The position numbers were made by a program, and so were the translations under genes. 64,000 nucleotides of DNA from Reticulitermes speratus (taxonomy: Eukaryota; Arthropoda; Insecta; Blattodea; Rhinotermitidae): positions 15,446,406 to 15,510,405 of the forward strand of contig JAJKFL010000004.1 in assembly GCA_021186555.1 (NCBI GenBank). Reading direction: 5' to 3'. Shown piece after piece: positions 35,110-46,208 of the stretch; position 1 is the stretch's first letter, and every line of letters starts with the position of its first letter. The notes under the pieces are model-generated. The model did not search any database. It was given only the letters and a program-made list of their open reading frames with translations, and was not told the origin of the DNA.

Positions 35110-35753
35110 TATAATGTCAAACACCTTTATATAGTAAATACATTAATTTTCATACAGGAATAAAAACAATTTACAACATTTGTAAATCTAAATTTGAATG
35201 ATAACCATATGGAACGGAGCTTACGCTCAAGACTGGAAACTCCAACGCCAGTGCTGTGGTCAGATTTGAGAAATCCCAGCTATAGAAATAGCGTCTGCTC
35301 TGTACAAACAGCTGAAAGACAACTGCTGGTTTCTATAGGGATGTGCATTAATAGTGATGATGTGAAGGTACACAAGAGCAGAACTCTTAGGCACGTGCCA
35401 ACTCATGGCATTGTATGAAATACCTGGGCTGGGATGTGGAAAGCCCCACCAGAGTAACGAAGGGTTACGTTTGGTTGGAGCTACACCTTCACTACTCCCA
35501 CACATATATGCAATCGTGGCGTGTACAGGGACGAATTTACCTGTACCTGACAGCCGAAATGGCCACTCCGTCATCAATGAACTGGTGCATACCACATGCC
35601 ATTTAGCACATCGTTTGTGTCGCTACCGTCTTCTTAGAAAAACCTAGGAAACATTTTTAATATTGTCCATAACGTGTACGTGCGTATATACAATGATATA
35701 TACCGAGAACCAGCTCGTACACAAATGATAAAACACAACACACCTTTACACAA

Positions 35754-35797
35754 CCCCCAACATGTTTCGATGCCCTAATTCATCATCTTCAGGGGGG
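35754..35797 (-). ncRNA. Hammerhead-ribozyme-like motif, family 1, complete core
   Basis: On the minus strand: stem I CCCCC, core CTGAAGA, extra T, helix II GATG/CATC, GAA, palindrome ACATGT, cleavage-site base T, stem I GGGGG. Five G-C pairs close stem I. Confidence 0.6.
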
Positions 35798-35883
35798 AAC
35801 CAACATTTAAAAAACACTCAGAAAACACACTTAAAAACTGTACTTGTGTTTTAAGCATGTTTTGAGTGTTTTTAAATGTAGTT

Positions 35884-35925
35884 CCCCCTGAAGATGATGC
35901 AATAGGGCATCGAAACTTGTCGGAG
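35884..35925 (+). ncRNA. Hammerhead-ribozyme-like motif, family 1, complete core
   Basis: Stem I CC, core CTGAAGA, extra T, helix II GATGC/GCATC, GAA, ACTTGT (one base off the ACATGT palindrome), cleavage-site base C (the classical GUC site), stem I GG. Only two stem I pairs are clear. Confidence 0.55.
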
Positions 35926-36204
35926 TTTGTATACAGGTGATTGAGTGTTGTGGTTTATCATCTGTGTACGAGTTGGTTCTCCATATGTATCATAGTACCT
36001 AGGAAACCTGTTTACTGAAATCGTTTGTTCTGGACAATCTAAAGCTTTAGAGCAAACAATTTGGCTGATTTACTTACCTACTCACCATAAACAACGAAGG
36101 GAAACATAAGCAGTGCTGTGAATTCCGACGTGGATTTGGTGGAGTAAGAATCGTAGACGAATATATTTTGCGAGTTTTGAGGTGCTAATGTCGATTTACT
36201 GACT

Positions 36205-36365
36205 TGCGAGTATTCTGTGATATTAGCCGTTTCTATTGATAAATCCTTACCGATGTTTCGAGGGCCTGCTTGACCCTGAAGATGAAGGCAATACGATCCT
36301 TCTGAATGTCTGTAACTACATAGTCTTTACCAGTGGACAAGACGTAACATCCCAGAAAAAATTTG
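36205..36365. repeat. Old copy of hammerhead repeat family 2
   Basis: TTCTGTGATATTAG, CCTTACCGATGTTTCGAGGG and, at the right end, GACGTAACATCCCAGAA match the ordered landmarks of the element at 33165. The core has been rearranged: GTTTCG and CTGAAGATG now lie on opposite strands, so no hammerhead can form. Confidence 0.45.
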
Positions 36366-37288
36366 AACTTCAAATATGGTTTCACCTACACACACGCAAC
36401 GGAAGAAAACATGTGCCTCACATTCGGCTTTCAAAGTTAATAGTACACTAAATAATAACAGCAATTCAGCACTCCAATTGAACTTAATTTTATTTCCTCA
36501 AATTTTTGGTTTTGGAGTGCTATGCCAACAGGTACAGTGAATATCCAATTAATCACTCACTAATAATAATTACAGGCACTTGCTCGTGTCCTATTAAGGT
36601 TCGATCCCGTTAAAAATCCGAGAGATGAAGTCATGTTTTTTCTGATCTCCGAAATTTCCACCGAATCCTTTGTCCTAGCTGAAAGGAAGACAACTATAAT
36701 TTGTCCAGAGAAATTAAATGCATTGTAATTGGTGACATTCTCTGGTATCAAACCAAGAACATTTTATATTGTGCTCAGAAAGAGGAAGTTGAATACTTAA
36801 TAAAATTAAATCAAATTTAATAGTTTAGTTTCAAATGCCTTTCTTTGGATGTCTTTTTCCAGTGCGCATTCACTGTATTTGTTACTAATGTCTAAAGTTT
36901 GTCTGTACTATTTATTACGTTTTGAAAGGTTCTAATCTGATCTGATTTATTCTATACAGTAAGTATTTTTACTTATAATAGTTCTTCCCTCTCTTCCTCT
37001 AAGCCTTGCACCGTTTCTTAAACTTGCGTTTTCCCAATTGCATTTTAGTTCTTAAAGAAATTCTCCTTTTTTCAATTATTTTACCTTGGTACAACTGATT
37101 GTTTTCTTATGTGCTACTTCGTCGCTTAGGTGTAGCCATTTATGTTTCTATAATTGTTCTCTCCACCTCTACGTCTCTTTACCTTCCAAAAATGTATGTA
37201 TCTCATTCCCTTTTTCATTACACAGGGGGCATATTCTCTTTCCTACACTTCTCTTTTATCTCTCAGTTTTCAAACTCCCATTCCATAC
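36366..37288. other. Unassigned AT-rich sequence
   Basis: I see no gene. An 84-codon frame at 37086-37340 is low in complexity (Leu, Phe, Ser, Cys) and runs into the minisatellite that follows. Confidence 0.5.
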
Positions 37289-37690
37289 CATGCTAACCCC
37301 ATTCTTAGGTTGTATACTTAATATTACCTCTTCTCTATAATGTAACCCTATCACAGAAGGTTGCGTACTTAATCTTATAATTTCTTTACAAATGTAACCC
37401 TATCACAGATGGTTTCATGCTTAATTTTACAATTTCTCTTCCACTAACCCTTTCACAGAATGTAGCGTACTTAATCATACCACTCCTGTACCACTGTAAC
37501 CTTACCAGAGAAGGCTGCGAAGTTAATCTTACCACTCGTCTACCAATGTAACTCCATTACAGAAGGTGGCTTGTTTAATTTTACCATTTCTGTACCACTG
37601 TAACTCCATCACATAAGGTTGCGTACTTAATCTTACCGCTTCTCTACCAGTGTAGACTTATCACAATCTGTATAATACTAAACGTTCGTC
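37289..37690. repeat. 52-bp minisatellite, about 7-8 units
   Basis: The unit begins TGTAACCCTATCACAGAAGG, continues with TTGCGTACTTAATCTTA and ends with a CTCTACCAC-like step. Unit starts fall at about 37341, 37393, 37443, 37495, 37547, 37599 and 37651, a period of 52 bp (one unit about 50). A weaker unit precedes 37341. Units are diverged, so the array is not recent. Confidence 0.9.
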
Positions 37691-38454
37691 GGCCTGAATG
37701 ATATTTCAAGTTAAATCTTGAAACACCGGTGAAAAATTAAGTTTCCTTTCTTAAAATTCACATTCCAAAGAACTATACATATATTACACAACTTCTAGAT
37801 TGCTTCCAACTTATAGGAATTTAAGGATGCCTAAAACCAATATAAGCCCTTATTAATACTGAAACTTTATTTCCCCTAATAATGTTTAACTGCTGTAAAC
37901 CAAAGGAAGAAAATAATTCTGAAACGTGATGTAATATTCCAGTGAAACCATTTAAAAATATGTAGAAGAAACTCAACTTAAATTGTGAATGTGGGTTTTT
38001 TAATTTGGTCTCATTTGTTCATTTGTTGCTTATTTAACGGCGCTGTCAGTAACGAAAAATGTGCCGTATAATTCCATAAGACATTTTCGGACTGAGGTGG
38101 TTCAAGGAAACTAACGTTGCAGAGACTTATTCCTTCTCCGACATCAGGGTTATAATCAGACCCTGAGAAGATTGATTGAATCTAGTCGCCTTGAGACCTT
38201 CGCGATATGTGTAGCGTAAATACGGAATTGTAAACGATGCACAACAAGGTGGTCATGTTGAAGATTAAGGTCAAATACCGTAACAAAATTGGCTTACAGG
38301 GACCGAGAAGAGCCGTGAAGAATCACCGTCTGAAGGGTGCTCTCTGGTGGATATTTACAGTTGTTTCGGAGGGACATGGTGCCTCTATCTTCAGGTTAGA
38401 ATACGTAGGTAACAAGTTTATCCGAAACGTTAGTTTATTCGTGTCAGTCTTGAA
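37691..38454. other. Unassigned sequence with one decayed hammerhead-like stretch
   Basis: Near 38355-38398 the minus strand reads ACCTGAAGAT, then AGAGGCAC...CCCTCC, then GAAAC and AACTGTA. The CTGAAGA core and GAA are present, but helix II is damaged and stem I does not pair. I see nothing else recognisable. Confidence 0.35.
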
Positions 38455-41400
38455 CAGTGGTATTCAAACGTTTATGTTCTTGTACCCCCACATATAATTT
38501 TTCTTCAACTTTGTACCCCCAAAGTTGTTGGTGCATAATTCAAGTTACACATATATTATAATCTACATCTAAAATAAATTAAATAAATTACATCCAAAAT
38601 AAGTATTAAATAATAAGTTTTAAATGAGAAAAAGGAGAATCAAGCTATTAATAACAAATATATTATTGCCTATCATATAAAAATTAATAAAAGAACAAAG
38701 GTATTTTAGCAAAGCAAAATTATATGATTAAATATTTTATCAGTTATTAATTAATGTGGTTCTGACCTGTTAATGAAATGATTGAGCTTGTTTCTGGCAC
38801 GCCAGCACCTCAATTCGGGGACGAATCTTCGTGAGTGCGAGGATCAGAGTTGGTTCTGGGTTCAAGCGGTTCCTGTGTTTCGTTTTGATTGATGTCAGTG
38901 CCTAGAAGCCTTGCTCACACAAATAGGTTGATGGGAATGGCAGGAGGTGTGAAATGGCAGCGTCACTAAACTCCTTGTACTCTTTGCGAGCAGCAATCCA
39001 AAAGTCGCAGATTGACATGTTTTCGAATTTTATTTTCAGTGAAACGTCAACGAACATTTCCAGCAGTTTTCTTTTAATTTTAAGGGAAGATCAGAGGAAT
39101 TGATGGCGGTGGTATAAAAAGGGTTTGTAATCCAATCTTGGGTATTGCCTTCTCTCTCAATTTCTGGAAAGTATTTAAAAAATTGTATCCTGAGATTTTC
39201 CAAGTGGCATTTGATTATTTCCAAACCGCCATCAGTAATGCTAAATTCATTTTTTACAGTAAGTTCAAAAACATATGGGGAAACTGCAACATTCCCATTA
39301 TTAACACAATTAATCCAAAATAGAAGTTTCTTATAAAATCCTTTCACCTTCTCACGCGCTTTAAAAATATTCTTGTCAAAGCCTTGGAGTTGAAGATTTA
39401 GATCATTGTTGAAAATATCTGTCAAATAAGCTAATTGACAAAACCAGCCTTCATCTTCAAAATAAGTAACCAATCGTATTTCAATTTTGAGAGGAAACAC
39501 TTTACTTCTTCTTTCAGTTCAAAAAGGCAGTCAACACGCGTCCTCATGACAGCCATTGCATCTCGGTGTGCAACAAGAGTTGAGTGTGTGTGGATCCCAT
39601 CTCTTCGCACATTGTTTTGAAAAGACGGATGTTCAATGCATGAGACTTCATTAAATTGACCGCTTCACAGAAATTTTCAGTGTTTCGTGTAAACCAGGAG
39701 TCTTTTTTTCGCGACCAAGCTTTGTTAGTGTATGATGCAGTGTTGCCAGCTGATTTTAGTATTCATTTCGCGAATACGCGCAACAAGACCGCTTTTTTTG
39801 GCCTGTCATTGAAGCAGCCCCATCAGTGGGTACACTGACACACCATTCCCACTGCCTTTCTTAATATCAAAATACCGAATGTATAGAAGCAGCTCGGCTT
39901 CATCAGAAACATCCACCGATTCATCAATTTGAATTGCAAATATTTTGTCAATTTTAATGTTCTCTGTAATTTGCTCAACAACAGCTTGTGCCATGTCATG
40001 AATTCTGCGACCTACACTTGTGTCAGAACACGGATTCGTTTTTATTACATTTGCAGATTTTTTTGTCTTGCATTTCATCTGCTATAATTAAAGCACCAGG
40101 CACAATGAGAGACTCTACTGGGTATATGATGATTTATTTCTTGCAGCTATCAATGCTAATTCATACGATGTCTCTAATGCCACCTTTGATGATTGTGTAA
40201 AATTATGTATTACATTTTAAGTTTTACTTACATTTTCTGCTTTGCTTTTGAAAAATTCAGCTGGCTTGTCCTTAAACTCACCGTGATTGGTCACCAATTG
40301 TCGGTGAAGTAAAGATGGTTTTATAGAGTTGTTCGATAGAGTTTGGTTGCAAATCACGCAGAGTGGAAGAGGTGGATCACACAGATTTGAAACAAATCCA
40401 TATTTAGTGTAGGATTCATTGCAATACATGTATTTCACTTTGTCCGCTTTTATATTTTTTGGGATTTTAGACTTACTTGTAGATGGTTCAACACTGCTCG
40501 CACTTAACATCACATGTTGGAACAGAAACTGTCGCACTTTTCAGTGTTTGTGACTCAAGACTATCGTTATTTTCACTTTTTTATCGATTTCACTCTTCCT
40601 TTTTATAATAAATTTATCCATGTTGCAATATGGAAAATTAAAATAATGATTACTGCCGTGGTTAGAAGAAGGAACTGAGTGAATGATGTCTAATATGCAC
40701 TTATAATTGATCCCCGTTTCTTGATTCGCAAGTATCCGGGACGGCAAAGCGAGCCTTTAACAAGAAGTAAACAAACCGAACCTGTACTTCATAACAATGA
40801 CCACACACCACAGATGGAACAGCAAAGTCAAGTAAAATTAAATTAACTTAGCAAATATTAAACAATAATCATTATTCACATAGCCGGTAACGTACTACAT
40901 GTATGTAGGCCTATACTCATATCGCGACTCGACACGTCACTAAGCTTGTAGACATTTACGCCCGACTTAAGTGATCACAGAATTATATCCGACACGACTT
41001 GTTGGAGCTGTGATACTAAACTAAAGAGTATTTTGCAATAATGAAATTGAAAGAGCATGGCCAGGCCAAATGTTTTGGTGTTTTTACAAAACATAATTCG
41101 GTATTTCCGAGTCATAAAACCAGCAACCACTCCTATGTTTCTCTTGCCGGCAACGGCAATTGTCAAAGAACAAGGTAATATGAAGGAATGCATATGTTTG
41201 TTTATTGCCCCAACAATATTTTGAAGTAGGTTCATTGCATGGTTAAAAGAAGTGTAAAACAGTATTAGGGAAAACTTTAATCCCGCCCAATACTGTTCAG
41301 TCGCGTTTCAACGCACTATGTGGAATAAAATTAAACTAGCCGCCCAGGTAAGAATCGCATAAAGGAGAGAGAGAGAGAGAAAAAAGTGGCGCTTCCAAAT

Positions 41401-41550
41401 CGCATGTCCATACGTCCGGGTCTCTTGTGGCTAACCCTAAATCTGGCCCTGATTATTCAGTGTTTATCATGAAATAACATATTTATTTATTTTTTAAATT
41501 TTACGTACCCCTTAAGATGTCTTCGCATACCCCCAGGGTGAATACCATTG
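38455..41550 (-). mobile_element. ZBED5-like hAT transposon, degenerate but with both ends
   Basis: The ends are CAGTGGTATTCAAACG (left) and the inverse of CAATGGTATTCACCCT (right). The flanks are the 8-bp pair GTCTTGAA (38447-38454) and GTCTAGAA (41551-41558), differing by one base as expected of an aged hAT duplication. The transposase runs on the minus strand. Near 40460-40300 is a BED-like zinc-finger region (SYTKYGFVSNL, LCVICNQTLSNNSIKPSLL). At 40078-39806 is the first catalytic region (VGRRIHDMAQ, FAIQIDESVDVSDEAELLLY). The insertion domain follows at 39500-39036, then the hAT C-terminal dimerisation region near 38960-38800 (YLCEQGF, LTSIKTKHRNRLN, LALTKIRPRI). Multiple stops and frameshifts; not autonomous now. 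Confidence 0.9.
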
Positions 41551-41558
41551 GTCTAGAA

Positions 41559-42817
41559 TATGTCATAATCCAAAATACAGCATTTCTCATATTTACCGTC
41601 AACAGAATCTGAAATATCGCAACTTTAGCCATGATAGTCCGTAGATGGAGAAGAATAGGAAGCAGGGTTATACCACTTAACCGCGAACATCCGATGATTT
41701 GTAGTTGCTTATTTGCGTGACGAGAATTTGGTTATTTTTATTCTTTATTACTGCCCTGAGTAATAATAATTAAAATCTGAAAGGTTATGCCTAGTGTCAT
41801 TGGATAACCTTGTTCCGCATAAAATTGACCATTAAAATTACTTCAGCGCCCAGTGTGTAAACTACTGAAGTTTCTTTCAGACGCTGATAGTTGATTGTAA
41901 AAGTCACAACACCTGAATTTTCGTAAAATCTATACGTTTACTATAAGGCGAGTTAAAACGTAAACTTTTCCCATTGTGTAATAAGGCACCATGCCATGAA
42001 GGCATGTGGGGAGTGATGGTATAGCTGCACGTATTCCTAGCCTCGGCAATCATTTGTGCGTTAAAGCTAAGCCGGAGTTGGCAGTACCACATTATATTGT
42101 CAGTTCAGAGCACGTAAAATAGATTCGAGGTAGCCTACACCACATGATCCAAGATAGAAACAAGGAAATATTACAGTTTCATTACTTATGACAAAAGAAA
42201 ATATAATATATTCGTTTTATCTTTTCCAAGCTATACCATGCTTTGTATATGTGTTTCAGTTGTGTCTTACTTAGCTTAATTTCCTTCCTTCGAAAAGGAA
42301 AAGTAAACATACGATCACCATTTTGCGCGTGTGTATCCTATCTAGCTTCACGTTCCCTATTTAAACTTTTGAAAACTGTGACAGATTTTCATGAAACTCT
42401 GTGAAACGTTATGTCATTGTAGGTCACCCAGATATCGTACTTTATAATTTCCTGTAATTAGTAATGAAAGCAATATAACGCATGAACGTGTGAGGTACGC
42501 GCAACAGTGGCGACACTTCCTTCAGGGTTCTGAAATTATTATCGTAATGGGGACAGATCTTCTAACAATGCGCAGTTTGTACAAATATTCCGTGTAATAT
42601 ATCAATATAATTGAGCGAGTGCACTCTACTTTCGTTTTTAATTGTTCAAGTTTTCGTTGTAGAATGTAAAATAACAACTTCGCCACGAAGCGCAAATTTT
42701 TCCTTCGCTTTTTGCTTTCATGGCAGAAAGTAACAAAATGTTATATCTGCGTTTTCGAAACTTGATAGCGTGAAAGACCCTAAATGTACGAATTGATTAC
42801 GTAAGAACTTCTACATA
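41559..42817. other. Unassigned sequence
   Basis: I see no gene or recognisable repeat. Composition is AT-rich throughout. Confidence 0.5.
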
Positions 42818-42828
42818 GCCAATAAATC

Positions 42829-43109
42829 TTTCTTTCTTTCTTTCTTCCTTTCTTTCTTAGTCTTGACCTCTTTCTGCCTACTCATAGTAGGTGCAGAGGT
42901 TATTGTTGCACTTGATCACACTCAATGACACACACACTCGTTAGGACACCTCTGTACGAGGGATCAGCCCGTCGCAAAGACTTCTACCTGACAACACACA
43001 ACATTCACAAGAGACAGACAGCCATGCCACCAGCGGGATTCGAACCCGCAATCCCAGCAAGCGATGGACCGCAGATCCACGCCTTAGACCGCGCGGCCAC
43101 CGGGATCGG
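42829..43109 (-). mobile_element. tRNA-derived SINE (family S1) with GAAA tail
   Basis: On the minus strand the head is tRNA-Leu/Ser-like: A-box TGGCCGCGCGGTCTAAGGCG, B-box GGGTTCGAATCCC. A conserved body (GTCTGTCTCTTGTGAATGTTG, GTTGTCAGGTAGAAGTC) follows, then a GAAA/GAAG repeat tail. A perfect 11-bp target duplication GCCAATAAATC lies at 42818-42828 and 43110-43120, so retrotransposition by a LINE machinery is well supported. The open minus-strand frame WPRGLRRGSAVHRLLGLRVR is a by-product of the SINE and not a protein gene. Confidence 0.9.
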
Positions 43110-43120
43110 GCCAATAAATC

Positions 43121-43640
43121 AGTAGTTACAAACATGGTGACAATTCGAGACTTTGAGCTTGCATTCGACAGATTTAACATAGGTATATCCTGTACTTAAA
43201 TAAGTTTTTCCAAAAAAATCATATAACTCGAATAATATTTATACTTCTAGATCTGTAGGACTATAAAATTATGGAACTCAAAACGTTGGCTTTACAAGTT
43301 CCTTTCCAAACGGTTTTGTAATTGATGTTATTGCAAAACAAACATTTTTTCAGCTCTAACAAAATAAACGTCTGTTAATGAAAGCTGATACAGAAAAAAA
43401 GTCTTTGCCTTAGAGATACGTAACTTCGCGCAGAGCTAGTTATATAGTTTATAGCTGCAGATAAACCTCATGTATCTTGTTGGTTGGAGGTCCAAACTTT
43501 TTATTACTGATCGCCATGTTGCTGTTTATATGTAATGCACAGCAACATTTAACTGAGAGTTCTTGTACCTGGGGACGTGTAGATGGAATGACACCACTAT
43601 ATTATGTTTGTCTGCACTGTCGCGTGCACTTTAATTACAG
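43121..43640. other. Unassigned sequence
   Basis: I see nothing recognisable. It ends in a pyrimidine-containing stretch (TGCACTTTAATTACAG) that could serve as a splice acceptor for the next feature. Confidence 0.4.
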
Positions 43641-43733
43641 CCGCAGATAAAACTGACAAAGCAGAGGATACTCCAGGCAATGACTTGTTATCCAGCGGCA
43701 CTGACTGCAAGCATTCCTTTGAAGCGGCAGTGG
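43641..43733 (+). CDS. Candidate internal exon of an unknown host gene
   Basis: The 93-bp stretch is preceded by CTTTAATTACAG and followed by GTGAGT, a strong donor match. It is open in the frame ADKTDKAEDTPGNDLLSSG, continuing TDCKHSFEAAV. With 2 nt completing a codon at the start and 1 nt left at the end, the exon is phase-symmetric. The peptide is acidic and Ser/Thr-rich like a linker segment. I recognise no domain. Base composition is more balanced than the surroundings. It may equally be chance: a 31-codon open frame with good splice words is not rare. Confidence 0.25.
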
Positions 43734-45462
43734 GTGAGTGAAGGGCGCCTGTTTTCTTCCACTGCGATGTTGCCCCGGGAGACTCGGGAGGAAGAATTCG
43801 TAATAAACATTAACTTTGTATTTTAAAAGAACAGATTTGCATGAAATACAATGGCCTACATTAAATTGTAGTTATTTGTTATGAAATACAGAAATTCTGT
43901 CCTTAAATTCTGCGTATAATTCCGTACGCATTAGCGCGGATCAACGGTCGGGGGCCTCCTATGAAATTTATTCACAGAACCCATAACAGGAATCCAGAAT
44001 ACTGCCTTCTGTCAGAAGATCGCAATTCAGTCCGAAACAATCCACAACAAATGTTAGTATTTTGTACGTTTGGGCGTCAGCCTGACCCCACGGGGCTCCC
44101 GCGCCACGGGTTCTGCGGGGCCTTATATACGCCACATTCTATATAAGGGTTTGTAAAATATTCGGAAATACGTTACGTGAAATTTTACAGGAAAGGATAT
44201 GTTAGTATATGTGCATGTGTAGGATACGCTATATTCATTCTGAATGAAAGTATTCAGTGTTTCGAACGAAAGACGTTTCAGTAATAAATGATGGATGTTT
44301 ATTTAGCTTGTGCTATATTAGTGAAGCATACTATACTTCAAATAACATAAAATATTTATTGGTTGAGACGAATTTTAAAGAAGGCTGTGTCTGCTTAACA
44401 AAGGGTTATTGAAATTTCATAGCCTTTGTATTTGATCTACAATAATATTCCTATTTATCACGTACCTCAATCTACCACCTGTATTTCCAAATTTTATAAA
44501 AAAAACTCCTCCAAGCTTTAGAAACCGAATACAATTTTAAATATTATGACACAATCACTTCCTTGCCTACTCTACTTAGCTATATTCTTCATCGCCAAGC
44601 ATTCACGTGTCAGACCCGGAGGTCTGAGAGTACAGTGACTTAAACTTCACTAAAAGCCCAAAATTATTCAGGTGCACTTTGATTTATAAACTACGCATAT
44701 GTCTAGACAGACACGCATTTATTTGTGATACAGAATGAAGACTCTAGATCAGAGAGGTCGAACACCATACGCATGCTTTTATGGAAGCTGGTATGTACGA
44801 GTATGTTTAACAAACTGAATCAACAAATTTGTAAACCATCTTTAGGATAGAGTTACAGGACAGTCACGAATAAAACTGCCTATTGTCATTTTACATTCTT
44901 TGGAGGCATACAGCTATAGCTAAAATTGCCGACTTCGGTTTAACAGCCAGTTAATAATTTTGAAACCAAAATCTCGCTTAAAATTAGCACCATTCACTAT
45001 TATTGCAAATGGAACGGTAAAGTTGTTGAAAAATGTAGCGGACAGACAGAAATAAGGATACAAGAATGCTTTGTCATTGGTAATGACATTTTGAAAAGAT
45101 ATACGAAGATCTTTGCATTAGTCTGTGCCTCACCGAACACGAAATGCACACAACGTACAGGACGAGATCCGCAATAGATCAACCCAACGCTTGTTTGCTT
45201 GGCCAAGCACTAGTTTTTTAAAATCCACTATAAAAGTTTAGTGTTTAATATTTTAATATCGATTTATATAAACAATTTATATATATTTATACTCTGGGAT
45301 CATAAGGCATATTTATTTTTAACTATTAGACGCATAGTGTATGATGGTATTTAATCTAGTCAATCTACTTATCTTGAATCGTGACACGCATAAAAAACTT
45401 TTATTGTGAAACCATATATTGTATATTTGGATGCAGATAGCACTTGTAGCTCTCTGATATAT
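43734..45462. other. Unassigned sequence
   Basis: I see no gene. A GC-rich patch at about 44075-44125 (CCCCACGGGGCTCCCGCGCC) sits just left of a small inverted repeat CCTTATATA/TATATAAGG near 44121-44150. Neither is explained. Confidence 0.45.
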
Positions 45463-45507
45463 GCCCCCTGAAAATGACAATCTATTTGCCGAAACATATG
45501 TAGGGGT
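45463..45507 (+). ncRNA. Hammerhead-ribozyme-like motif, family 1
   Basis: Stem I GCCCC, core CTGAAAA (conserved G8 reads A), extra T, helix II GACA/TGCC (partly paired), GAA, palindrome ACATATGT, cleavage-site base A, stem I GGGGT. Four G-C pairs and one G-T pair close stem I. Confidence 0.5.
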
Positions 45508-45767
45508 TGAAAATATATCTTATACTTACCAATAATCTTGTGCATTTCTTGGTTTGATTGAGACTTACGATAAAATGCACGCTACACAAAACATAAAATC
45601 TTAGCATTAATTCCTATATTGAAATTTAAAACTTAAGCATTAATATTATTTGCAGATATGTACTGAAAGTGAAGTAAAGTAAAGTAAAAGACAATGAAGT
45701 GAAGTTTTAAACATTAATATCTCAATAAAAGTTGGTATTTTAATATTTATTTGGTGCATTACGCTGT

Positions 45768-46032
45768 ATGCCGATCCCAGTGGCCGCGCGGTCTAAGGCG
45801 TGGGTCTACGGCCGCTCGCTTGCTGGGATTGTGGGTTCGAATCCCGCCGGGGGCATGGATGTCTGTCTCTTGTGAGTGTTGTGTGTTGTCAGGTAGAGGT
45901 CTCTGCGTCGGGCTGGTCACTCGTCCAGAGGAGTCCTACCGAGTGTGGTGTGTCTAAAGCGAGATCACGAAGCTTGGAAATATGAGGAGGCCTAGGCCCC
46001 CTAGGGGCTGTTGAGCCATAGGAAAAAAAAAG
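45768..46032 (+). mobile_element. tRNA-derived SINE (family S1) with A tail
   Basis: The head and body match the 42829 copy: TGGCCGCGCGGTCTAAGGCG, GGGTTCGAATCCC, GTCTGTCTCTTGTGAGTGTTG, GTTGTCAGGTAGAGGTC. It ends in GGAAAAAAAAA instead of GAAA repeats. A 7-bp repeat ACGCTGT lies at both ends (45761-45767 and 46033-46039). The acceptor-stem ends do not pair, so it is not a functional tRNA gene. Confidence 0.85.
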
Positions 46033-46054
46033 ACGCTGTGTTTGTTATTGCAAT

Positions 46055-46208
46055 CAACAGATTAATAAAAAACCAATTACACAGCTGTTACATTAATCAG
46101 TACATATCAAGTAAGCTTCATTACCAACAGTCCTGTTAATAATAAAAATTATTTGACATGTACTGATTAATGTAACAGCTGTGTAATTGGTTTTTTATTA
46201 ATCTGTTG
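46055..46208. repeat. Perfect 51-bp inverted repeat with 52-bp spacer
   Basis: Arms at 46055-46105 (starting CAACAGATTAATAAAAAACC) and 46158-46208 (ending GGTTTTTTATTAATCTGTTG) are exact inverses over 51 bp. The spacer is unrelated AT-rich sequence. The perfect match means recent formation or active homogenisation. No TIR family or target duplication is recognised. Confidence 0.95.

Larger units (their letters stand above)
35653..35996. mobile_element. Palindromic hammerhead element with 11-bp target duplication
   Basis: It is flanked by ACCTAGGAAAC at 35642-35652 and 35997-36007. Inverted arms run from about 35677 to the hinge near 35840 and back to 35995 (for example AGAACCAGCTCGTACACAAATG against its inverse on the right). 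The left arm has a complete-core family 1 hammerhead on the minus strand and the right arm one on the plus strand, so both transcripts of this element would contain a motif. The interior near the hinge is a drifted GTGTTTTAAG-type stretch. There is no ORF. Confidence 0.8.

Noticed and set aside
35194-35647. Several overlapping open frames on both strands between the piggyBac remnant and the palindromic element
   Set aside because: All frames are open at once in GC-richer DNA and none has a recognisable domain. Possibly a dispersed repeat, but no second copy is in the window.
45771-45855. tRNA gene-like sequence with A and B boxes
   Set aside because: The acceptor ends do not pair and the sequence continues into a SINE body with an A tail and flanking duplication. 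It is a tRNA-derived SINE, as is the copy at 42829.
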